Assembly: GCA_019456165.1 (NCBI GenBank)
Contig: VRUJ01000001.1
Coordinates: forward strand, 1 to 64,000
Direction: 5' to 3'
Origin: Chloroflexota bacterium
Lineage (GTDB): Bacteria > Chloroflexota > Anaerolineae > Anaerolineales > UBA11579
DNA length: 64,000 nt
The notes below the pieces were generated by a model that saw nothing but the letters and a program-made list of their open reading frames with translations, was not told the DNA's origin and ran no database searches. Below, piece by piece: positions 21,106 to 29,299 of the stretch (its first letter is position 1; each line of letters opens with the position of its first letter). The position numbers and the translations under genes were made by a program.

Positions 21106-21171
21106 CTAAGGTAAGACCAAAATTAGATCTCCCCAGGTGGTGGGATTAGATGAGAAGTGGGTGGGAATATA
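21106..21171 (-). pseudogene. 3'-end remnant of a CBM9-like lipoprotein gene
   Basis: Minus strand reads PYIPTHFSSNPTTWGDLILVLP*, matching the C-terminus STRFYSNPTTWGDLILVLP* of the gene at 23929-24942. Confidence 0.75.
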
Positions 21172-21189
21172 TGGTATAATCATTTATCT

Positions 21190-21253
21190 GGATATTCTGA
21201 GGGATAAACTTCGAAAAATGTCATAACACCACTATCTTGTGTCGAGAATATCC
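21190..21253. repeat. 62-64 bp hairpin repeat, copy 2
   Basis: GGATATTCT ... AGAATATCC perfect 9-bp stem; interior aligns gap-free to copy 1. Confidence 0.75.
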
Positions 21254-21384
21254 TAATATATAACATATTACATAACCTGTTTGTTAATTTTCCGCATATT
21301 ACTGACTGGTAAATGCACCGCAAATGGAAAATTGCTTATCAATCAGTTGGGCAGCCTATTTACCAATGCTAGTCAGTTATCTTA

Positions 21385-21420
21385 GTCTCGAAATAATTGT
21401 CTGGGCAATTATACCGAGAC
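21385..21420 (+). promoter_or_regulatory. Hairpin directly upstream of the peptide Shine-Dalgarno
   Basis: GTCTCG-aaa-TAATTG-tctggg-CAATTA-tac-CGAGAC: two perfect 6-bp stems separated by a symmetric internal loop. Confidence 0.7.
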
Positions 21421-21437
21421 AGAAAGGAGGTTTTACA

Positions 21438-21611
21438 ATGACTACTATTCCTACTAAAAACCAATATGCAGCATTGAAAGGCAGTCTAGATCTGTCAAGT
21501 GGAACGAAAGTGTGCTCAAAACCAAGTAGTTGTAAATGTGGTTTACCAAGTGTCTGTATTTGTAAAGCATGCAAACGTTCTGCTGAGCAGTCAGTCACAC
21601 AAGTACGGTAA
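21438..21611 (+). CDS. Putative cysteine-rich RiPP precursor peptide (57 aa)
   Basis: MTTIPTKNQYAALKGSLDLSSGTKVCSKPSSCKCGLPSVCICKACKRSAEQSVTQVR; AGAAAGGAGG SD 7 nt upstream of this ATG (ORF-track start 21324 lacks this); next gene is a radical SAM/SPASM maturase. Confidence 0.75.
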   Translation: MTTIPTKNQYAALKGSLDLSSGTKVCSKPSSCKCGLPSVCICKACKRSAEQSVTQVR

Positions 21612-21622
21612 AACTATCTGAA

Positions 21623-21670
21623 GACGACCAACTGATGGCCGAACCCAGAAAAGTCAACAGTATGGTCGTC
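21623..21670 (+). promoter_or_regulatory. Intercistronic hairpin between peptide and maturase genes
   Basis: GACGACCA (21623-21630) / TGGTCGTC (21663-21670), 8-bp perfect stem. Confidence 0.6.
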
Positions 21671-21698
21671 ACCAGAATTAGCATTTGGAGGAATCATA

Positions 21699-23060
21699 AT
21701 GCCAAAAACAATTTCGCCCTATACTCATATCATAAAAGTTAAAGATGATGTTTATGCTTTGTTTAATTCCTTATGGTTACGAGTTATTTTCGTTGACGGA
21801 GACCTTTTACCATTTATTTATGCTTTGATGCGAAACGAACCGCCCAAAAAATCTTTATCCCTTCTTGCAGCTAACTTTAGGGAGGAAGGACAAAGTCTAT
21901 TTCAACAAATGGAATTACAGAAATTCATGAGTCCAGAAAGTGATGAAATTAAACTTGATCAAATAAGGGAATTGTTAGACGAACAAAAAATCTCAATAAT
22001 GTACCTTATAATGACGAGCAACTGTAATCTTGCTTGCACGTATTGTTACTTATCCGAAGCTCTATACCAAAATAAATTAGAAGATATGGATATGGTTACG
22101 GATACAATCCGCAAGGCTATTGATATGTTCGCGGGGCTTGTAAAACGTGGGGAAGTTGAGAAGCCAGAGATAATTTTCTATGGTGGTGAGCCATTGCTCA
22201 ATATTGTTGCATTGGAATTTGCCTTAAAGTATGCTTCTACTACTATCCCTAATTGCAGTTTTACAATGAATACTAATGGTACTCTAGTTGATGAACCTTC
22301 AGCAAAATTATTGAAACGCTTTGATGTTGAGGTTGGTTTGTCTATAGATGGGCCTGAGAATGTTCATGATAAATTACGTATTGATAGGGGCGGAAAAGGT
22401 ACATTTTCACGGGCAATCACTGGTTATAAAAAGTTGAAGGAAAACGGTGTGAATGTAGGTATATCTTGCACAATCACACCAGCTAATGTAGGTCATTTGG
22501 CAGAAGTAACAACATGGCTAATAAATGATTTGGGTATAGAATCATTAGGATTCAATTTAATGATTGGAGAAGAGGCAGATTCCGGAATTGTGGATGATTA
22601 CACCAATAGTGCGGCAAAAGCTCTCATGGATAGTTTCGAAATTGCAAAGGAGGCCGGTGTATACGAAGAAAGGGTTATGCGTAGAGTTAATGCGCTGTCA
22701 GATGGACAAGTTTCCTTAAATGATTGTGGAGGATGTGGTCAACAAGTTGTGATCACACCAGATAATCAAATAGGAGTATGTCAGGCTTTCATGAATACAG
22801 GAGAAAATTTTTTCCCGTTCAATGAAGTAGAAAATCCATCAAACCATGAATTGTGGAAAAAATGGAGAAAGCGTTCCCCTTTCAATATCCCTGAATGCCT
22901 AGATTGCGAGGCTTTAGGAATGTGTGGGGGCGGCTGTCCATATAACAGTCTCATTAGATATGGCGATTTCATGGCTCCCGATTTAGTGCATTGCGCCCAC
23001 GTTAAAGAGACTCTACACTTTTTGCTGGGTGATCTGTGGGAATTGTCGTTGGAAGCTTAG
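21699..23060 (+). CDS. Radical SAM/SPASM peptide maturase
   Basis: MTSNCNLACTYCYL (CxxxCxxC), FYGGEPLL, NTNGTL, SPASM cysteines CGGCGQQVVITPDNQIGVC and CLDCEALGMCGGGCPYN...HCAH; GGAGG SD upstream. Confidence 0.92.
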   Translation: MPKTISPYTHIIKVKDDVYALFNSLWLRVIFVDGDLLPFIYALMRNEPPKKSLSLLAANFREEGQSLFQQMELQKFMSPESDEIKLDQIRELLDEQKISIMYLIMTSNCNLACTYCYLSEALYQNKLEDMDMVTDTIRKAIDMFAGLVKRGEVEKPEIIFYGGEPLLNIVALEFALKYASTTIPNCSFTMNTNGTLVDEPSAKLLKRFDVEVGLSIDGPENVHDKLRIDRGGKGTFSRAITGYKKLKENGVNVGISCTITPANVGHLAEVTTWLINDLGIESLGFNLMIGEEADSGIVDDYTNSAAKALMDSFEIAKEAGVYEERVMRRVNALSDGQVSLNDCGGCGQQVVITPDNQIGVCQAFMNTGENFFPFNEVENPSNHELWKKWRKRSPFNIPECLDCEALGMCGGGCPYNSLIRYGDFMAPDLVHCAHVKETLHFLLGDLWELSLEA

Positions 23061-23157
23061 TAAATTTATTATATACAAAACCAAGAACCCCCCAAGTTAA
23101 CCGGTTATGCCTACCCTCCAGCGGGGAACACAAACAATTGTGTGTATAGGAGATAGC

Positions 23158-23790
23158 GTGAGAAATCGTAACTTTTGGAATTCGATATCCTTATTTGAGT
23201 CTGGTCTTTCTGCTGTTGAATGGATGTGGAGAATTACCACCTTCATATTTATTGGTGGTAGCGGTGCGGCGACAGCTTTTTTGGCAAAAGCTGATCCCCA
23301 ATTAAAGAAACTTGGACCTATATATTGGGTTTTTGTTGGTCTGGTGACAATGCTTGTTGTTACTGTAATATTTTATCTCATCAAATCTGCAATTCTAAAT
23401 CAAGCGAAAGCGGATTTTAATCGTGCTATGGCTAGCCCAAGAACATTGATTAATCCTTTGTTGGATAGCTTTAAAGATGCAATTATTTCGGTCGAAGACC
23501 TAAGGCTTCCAATTTCTCAATTGCATGAAAATAAGCATTTCAAGAGATGTAAGTTTGTAGGCCCTGCGGCAATAGGGATTATTGATGGAACCTTTGTGCA
23601 AACCGACTTTGTGGAATGCGGAGACGTCATTGCATTACCTGAGAAAGTCTCTCTTGTTGGTATAGTTGTGTTGAAAAACTGCACTGTTGAAGAATGCCAG
23701 TTTATTAGAACGACCTTATTCACAGACCAAAACACTGCAAAAGGATTTGCTAACATTCCTGGTGCACAAGTTAAAGGAATAAGCAAATAA
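23158..23790 (+). CDS. Membrane protein with two predicted TM helices and a cytoplasmic domain, unknown function
   Basis: GTG at 23158 preceded by AGGAGATAGC; two hydrophobic segments then a globular region. ORF-track ATG at 23107 has no clear SD. Confidence 0.65.
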   Translation: MRNRNFWNSISLFESGLSAVEWMWRITTFIFIGGSGAATAFLAKADPQLKKLGPIYWVFVGLVTMLVVTVIFYLIKSAILNQAKADFNRAMASPRTLINPLLDSFKDAIISVEDLRLPISQLHENKHFKRCKFVGPAAIGIIDGTFVQTDFVECGDVIALPEKVSLVGIVVLKNCTVEECQFIRTTLFTDQNTAKGFANIPGAQVKGISK

Positions 23791-23928
23791 CAATTGGACC
23801 ACCTTGCCAGCTAGAAGTGTAGGAGTCTTGTCCGGCAAGTTAGGGTGTCACTGCAGTGTTGTTATTGAATGGGAAATTTCTTCCGAAGCTGTATAATAAA
23901 ATGATTTGCTAAAAATTCTAAAAATACC

Positions 23929-24942
23929 TTAAGGCAGTACCAATATTAGATCTCCCCAGGTGGTGGGATTAGAATAGAAGCGTGTGGAGACGTTTGAGAT
24001 CATAGTCTGCTGGTCGTTTAAACCCATCGCATCGTTATCCGAGACTGAAAAGGCAAAGCCTAAGTGCTGATCTACTGCCGGGAACACACCGAACAGACTC
24101 CACGGCAGGGCTGCCTCCAGGATGTAGCCATCCGGCGTTCCAATCACAGCGATATTGACCACAGGCAGCAAACCTCTTTTCGATGTCGGATACCACATAT
24201 ACGCCTGGGGGCTTCCTCCGGGTGAATACAGGCCGGGGGAGATGCCCAATTGGTGGTCGTCAAAGGTCATGCGTGTATCGTAGAAATCTGAGGAAACGCT
24301 AGCATCCAGCACGATCTCAAGGCTGTCTCCGAGGTATAAGTAAGCCCCAGAAGTATTTTGGACATAAAGGTTATCGGTAACCACAACACCAATGTAAAGG
24401 TTAGTTGCATCCCAACCTATCTTAAAATCGGCCGTTAGATCAGCAGGGCCAGAATAAAAACCCGGGCCGAAGACCACACTTGAGGCTGTATAACCTACAA
24501 TAGGCCACTCTCCCAGATTGCCATCAATAATAGGAGCAGGGCTCACATAAACCGCGGCCACGCTGGCAGCGCTGCGGAAAAACGGCCCGCCGTTCGGGTC
24601 CGGGGTTGTAGTAGGATTTTGGGGTGGCGATTCATAACCTTGGGTCGAGGAGGGAGCAAAGGCAGGCGTGGAAGAAGGCGCTGCGGTGGCTGCGATCACA
24701 TCAGTGGGTGGGATTGTTTGAGTGATCTCAATACCCACTGTTGTTGCTGTCGCCGAAATGGTAGGCGTTTGGCTGGCATCGTTGGACACAACGGTTCCAA
24801 AAATACTCGTGAGGTAAAAGTTAGGGGTCGGGGAAAGGTCAGATGTGGGTGCAGGATCTTGGGTGCCCCCGGCAAATCTTTCACAAGCAAGTGTTGCAAA
24901 AATAACTAAGATAACCCATATAATCAGTTTTCGCCTACGCAT
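23929..24942 (-). CDS. Lipoprotein with carbohydrate-binding family 9-like domain
   Basis: Lipobox ATLACER, Thr/Pro linker, PIIDGNLGEWP...FKIGWDATNLYIGVVVTDN...GDSLEIVLDA...YILEAALPWSLFG. Confidence 0.8.
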   Translation of the reverse strand: MRRRKLIIWVILVIFATLACERFAGGTQDPAPTSDLSPTPNFYLTSIFGTVVSNDASQTPTISATATTVGIEITQTIPPTDVIAATAAPSSTPAFAPSSTQGYESPPQNPTTTPDPNGGPFFRSAASVAAVYVSPAPIIDGNLGEWPIVGYTASSVVFGPGFYSGPADLTADFKIGWDATNLYIGVVVTDNLYVQNTSGAYLYLGDSLEIVLDASVSSDFYDTRMTFDDHQLGISPGLYSPGGSPQAYMWYPTSKRGLLPVVNIAVIGTPDGYILEAALPWSLFGVFPAVDQHLGFAFSVSDNDAMGLNDQQTMISNVSTRFYSNPTTWGDLILVLP

Positions 24943-25084
24943 CAGATAGATTTCTCCTCTATATAATCAACTCAATCATATTCTACACCGATTAGGCAGT
25001 ATTCACATCCCCATCTTGTACTGCATTCTAGTTGTGGTAGTCGACTTGTCAAACCCCAATCGATGCGGTATGCTTAGCGCTTAC

Positions 25085-25181
25085 GGGAGTGGATGAGTCC
25101 CGGTGGGTTCCCCGGTCTTCAAAATCGGTGGCGGGTCGCGTTGCGGGCCGCGGTGGGTTCGACTCCCATGCACTCCCGCCA
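25085..25181 (+). tRNA. selC: tRNA-Sec (selenocysteine, anticodon TCA), CCA encoded
   Basis: GGGAGTG...CACTCCCGCCA acceptor, anticodon stem-loop CCGGT-CTTCAAA-ATCGG, long GC-rich variable arm, T-arm GTGGGTTCGACTCCCAT. Confidence 0.92.
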
Positions 25182-25229
25182 AGACTGCACACAACAATCC
25201 TGTTTTCAATTGAAATATTCTAAAACACT

Positions 25230-26444
25230 ATGGCCATTCCTGCCCCACCCGAAACTGACCTTCTTACACCGCTGGTATCAAGATATTTAGCGGTCGATGA
25301 AATAATCTGGGGAGATAAAGAACTCAACTTTGTTGTCCGCTTCACAGGCCAACTACGCATAGACTCATCACAGTCTTACGACCTGCTGGCAGAAGCCCTG
25401 CAAACCCATAAATTGGCCCCAATCTTCCGTGAGGAACAGGGCCAGCACGTTATCTTACTCGTAAATAAACTCCCCAAACCAAAAGCATCCAACCCATGGG
25501 TGAATCTGGCTTTGTTTTTGTTTACTTTATTCAGCATGCTGCTAGTGGGGGCATTTTACGTTTACGATGGGCCCCCATTCTCCAACGAAATCGAGCTGTA
25601 TAAAAACCTTATCGCCGATCTTCCAAGCGGTTGGCCATTCGCGGCCAGTTTGCTTGGCATCCTGTTGGCACACGAATTCGGGCACTATCTGGCTGCGCGT
25701 TACCATAAGACCGCGGTTACCTTGCCGTACTTTCTTCCCTTTCCATTACTCGGCGGCTTCGGCACCCTTGGAGCTTTTATCCAGCTCAAACAACCGCCCA
25801 AGAACAAACGCATTTTATTAGACATCGGTATCGCTGGTCCTTTAGCTGGTTTGGTAGTAGCCATTCCAATCGTCTTATTTGGGCTTTACCAATCAGAGCT
25901 GAGCTTCATTCCGAGTGAGGGCAGCTTATTAGAAGGGAACTCAATCCTTTATTTAACTGCTAAATATATAGTGCACGGCGAATGGTTGCCCGCCCCAACC
26001 AGCTACGGTGGTGTACACCCGCTCATCTATTGGATTCGTTATCTTTTTACGGGTCTTCCTGCCCCTTTTGGTGCACAAGACGTTTTGTTAGGCCCTATCG
26101 CCTGGGCTGGTTGGGCAGGCTTACTAGTAACAGCACTAAACTTGATCCCCACTGGGCAGCTCGACGGTGGTCACGTTATGTTTGTGCTCCTTGGGGAAAA
26201 AACCAAACGCATTCGCCCCATTATCATCACAGCTTTACTGCTGCTCGGCCTGCTTTACTCAGGCTGGTGGCTTTGGGCTGGGATCATTTACTTCTTGGGA
26301 CGCAGGCACGCGGAACCTCTAGATCAAATCACACCTCTGGACCCAAAGCGCAGGGCATTAGCTATCTTCACGCTGATTATATTCATTTTGGTCTTCGTAC
26401 CTGTGCCTATCCGAATAATTACTGGGGCGGCCGCGGGATTCTAA
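25230..26444 (+). CDS. Site-2 protease family (M50) membrane metalloprotease
   Basis: LAHEFGHYLAARY (HExxH) and LIPTGQLDGGHVMF motifs in a polytopic protein. Confidence 0.9.
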   Translation: MAIPAPPETDLLTPLVSRYLAVDEIIWGDKELNFVVRFTGQLRIDSSQSYDLLAEALQTHKLAPIFREEQGQHVILLVNKLPKPKASNPWVNLALFLFTLFSMLLVGAFYVYDGPPFSNEIELYKNLIADLPSGWPFAASLLGILLAHEFGHYLAARYHKTAVTLPYFLPFPLLGGFGTLGAFIQLKQPPKNKRILLDIGIAGPLAGLVVAIPIVLFGLYQSELSFIPSEGSLLEGNSILYLTAKYIVHGEWLPAPTSYGGVHPLIYWIRYLFTGLPAPFGAQDVLLGPIAWAGWAGLLVTALNLIPTGQLDGGHVMFVLLGEKTKRIRPIIITALLLLGLLYSGWWLWAGIIYFLGRRHAEPLDQITPLDPKRRALAIFTLIIFILVFVPVPIRIITGAAAGF

Positions 26445-26509
26445 ACGTTCCACATAATCATCTGCTGCCGTATTACTAAAAGCGCAATCCACAAAAGATC
26501 AGAATTATC

Positions 26510-27377
26510 ATGGAAAATATCTGTTTGCATCACAACTACGTTGATGGAAGAGCTTCTGCTGCAATATTTCGACCCGCCTACAAAAAAGAATTGCTGCTGC
26601 ACGAGGAGAACTTTGGTGATGGATTACTTTGGGAAGGCATTGACAACGCCTAAAAAGTGATCATGGTTGATTTCTCATTACCTCCCTACGAGATGAAATG
26701 CCTGGCTGAAGGCCGTGAACTAACATGGATCGACCACTATAAAACCTCTTTAGGGACATGTAGGGATATAGCAGCAAATTGGCCGCGTACGCGACTTCGG
26801 TGAAGCAGCCTGCGTGCTCACTTAGCAGCACTTTTTTGCTCAAGAACCTGTGCCTCGCGCGATTTTCCTGATTGGAGAGCGCGAAATTTGGCGCTGGGCA
26901 GAGCCAGAAACTGGTACATTCGGAGAAGGAATCTTCCAGTAAGACACACGCCTTGAAAACGATACGTTGTGAGAACCTCTACTGGATGATCATTCACGGG
27001 CCATCAACCAATTGATAAAAACTGGCAGTATTCTGCGAAAAACCCGACTATAAGATATTCAACGCAAAGTTTCTGGTTATGGTATAGACGCGACCTTTGA
27101 GGGTTATCGAACACTTGTATTCAATGATCACGGCAGTGGAGAAATGGGGCAGCACATTCGCGATGTGGGATACCAGATCGCATATTGCTATAACGATAAT
27201 CTGTAAAACGGTAAGCTAACGACTTTTGTTACTCTTTACTCTGATGAAGCAGATGTTTCCGAGATCGCGTGAAAATTTGGTGGGGGCGGGCATACCGATG
27301 CAGCTGGTTTCTCATTCCCCCGTAAGCCTACTCCATTTCCAGATAACGCCAATTTTTCCTTTGGGGCAGAAGCATAA
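26510..27377 (+). pseudogene. DHH-family phosphoesterase, degraded
   Basis: HHNYVDGRASAAIF, WIDHYKTS, frameshift, GEREIWRW, FNDHGSGEMGQHI, KFGGGGHTDAAGF interrupted by multiple TAA/TGA/TAG codons. Confidence 0.85.
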
Positions 27378-27600
27378 CCCCCTTTTTTAACCTTTTTCGT
27401 CGAATAAGAAAAACTAGGAAAAACTACTCATTGATTAATAAAAATATCTGTTATACTATTTGTGAGGAGGATTAGGGTACGTTCAGGGGTGCCCATAATC
27501 CATCACACCGTTCCATACATCGTATAAGCAGCTAACATCGTAATCGTATAATAATTTAGTCACCTACACAAGATTGTTCTTGGAGCAATAGGGCTTTAAG

Positions 27601-29052
27601 ATGATTAGGAAATTATCCTACAGTTTTCCCTTGCTAATTGTCTTAGTTGGAATTGCTATCTTAGGTAGCGGCTGTGAGTATAATTCTAATCCTTTCGCAC
27701 CTACACCGACCATCCAAGGAACATATATGGTCGACCCCATCTTCAGGGAATTCCACGAACAAATTGGTGGTTGGGGAAAAGTAGGCCCAGCGATATCAGT
27801 CCTTTTTTGGGAAGATCACCAAAGACTTCAATACACAGAAGCGGGGTTAATGGTATTTGACCCCTTAGCAAGTCCGAGTTATTTTTTGGCGCCGCTGGGG
27901 GAAAAATTAGGTTATTCTGATCCCCTCGTACCGAACCCAGAGACAGACGATATCTTCTGGGTTGGAGGGCACATTGTCTACGATAAATTTGTCCGCCTTT
28001 ATGAAAATCTGGGAGGCGAGGCGGTTGTAGGACGCCCACTCACTGAAGTCATTTACAATATTGAAAAGGAACGTTACGAACAGCACTTCGAAAACCTGGG
28101 TTTCTACATTAAAGCAGACAGCCTAGAAAACGACGTACGGTTATTGGCCTACGGTGTATACGATTGTGATTATGGCTGCCGGTATTACCCGGATTTCTAC
28201 GCAATTACATACCGCCAGAGCGCACTCCCTGAACCTTTCTTGAGTGAAATCTCTCGCTTAGGTTCAAGCTTTGTAGGGCAAATGCTAACAGACCCATACC
28301 TGACTACCGATGGCAAAGTTGAGGTAATCTTCGAAAACATTGTTATTACAACTGATCCAAACATTCCTCAATCAATATCCTACCGGCCAATTGTTGAACA
28401 AGTCGGGTTCGAAGCACTCCCCTTAACCACGCGCATGGACAGCCCATTAGTGGTGTTCTTTATTATTGAAGGCGATATGGGTTTTAACATCCCTATTGTC
28501 ATTAACGAATATATATCCCAACACGGCGGTTATGAGGTTACCGGTAACCCAATAAGTGATATTTTCATGTTATCGGACGGAGTTTACCGCCAGTGTTTCA
28601 CAAATATTTGCTTGGATTACCACGCCAATAGAGAAGAAAACATGAGAATAACTCCCTCCGCGCTGGGAACTCTATACCGGGCATACTATTACAATCCAGT
28701 TGACGAACCTGGAGCTATCAACATCCCCCAACCATTGGAGAATTTGCAGATTTTAACCTGGGAAGAGAACACCCTGATAACATCCGCACAACCCCAGGTA
28801 ATTCACGCAGTTGTATTAGACTATAACATTCCAATTCAAAACATGCAGCCTCTGCTATCAATTATTTCACCAGATGGCCTTAGCAGCAGTATTTATCGTT
28901 TTCCACCCACCAACTCAGAAGGGAACACACAAATCACCATCCCGCCAACGATTGCTGCTAATGGAACAATAATCGCATATGAGGTTTGTCTGGAGAATCT
29001 GGATGTCGGAAGGGTCTGCGCTGCAGAAAACTATCTGATTTGGGGAAATTAA
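27601..29052 (+). CDS. Secreted lipoprotein of unknown function
   Basis: Signal peptide with lipobox LGSGCEYN; GGWGKVGPAISVLFWEDHQRLQYTEAGLMVFDP resembles LGFP-type repeats. Confidence 0.75.
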   Translation: MIRKLSYSFPLLIVLVGIAILGSGCEYNSNPFAPTPTIQGTYMVDPIFREFHEQIGGWGKVGPAISVLFWEDHQRLQYTEAGLMVFDPLASPSYFLAPLGEKLGYSDPLVPNPETDDIFWVGGHIVYDKFVRLYENLGGEAVVGRPLTEVIYNIEKERYEQHFENLGFYIKADSLENDVRLLAYGVYDCDYGCRYYPDFYAITYRQSALPEPFLSEISRLGSSFVGQMLTDPYLTTDGKVEVIFENIVITTDPNIPQSISYRPIVEQVGFEALPLTTRMDSPLVVFFIIEGDMGFNIPIVINEYISQHGGYEVTGNPISDIFMLSDGVYRQCFTNICLDYHANREENMRITPSALGTLYRAYYYNPVDEPGAINIPQPLENLQILTWEENTLITSAQPQVIHAVVLDYNIPIQNMQPLLSIISPDGLSSSIYRFPPTNSEGNTQITIPPTIAANGTIIAYEVCLENLDVGRVCAAENYLIWGN

Positions 29053-29299
29053 CACTCTACCAATCTGCTTCATCATATAAAAACCCATAAATAAAATTCG
29101 TTGTCCAGCGTTATGGGGTGGCTGGCGATTTCATCAAATTGGTTGCTGCTAATCTAGAGGGTACTTAATAATTCGTCCAAACCAGAATATTAACTTTGTG
29201 GTTCCATGTCCAGCGACGCAAATCCAAGGACAGAGTGTACACAATAACACTTGTGATTATTCGAAATCACTATCACCGAAAGAATATGTTTAGTTGAGT

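Noticed and set aside
21324-21437. Longer peptide ORF starting at 21324
   Set aside because: The perfect SD lies inside it, directly before ATG 21438, and its N-terminal extension spans the hairpin.
25093-25290. 65-aa ORF over the tRNA-Sec locus
   Set aside because: It lies largely within the tRNA-Sec gene; no independent support.
26510-27377. In-frame UGA codons near tRNA-Sec as a possible selenoprotein
   Set aside because: TAA and TAG codons plus a frameshift occur in the same gene, so decay explains it better than Sec decoding.
26510-27377. Alternative genetic code with reassigned stops
   Set aside because: All neighbouring genes use TAA/TGA/TAG as normal stops.
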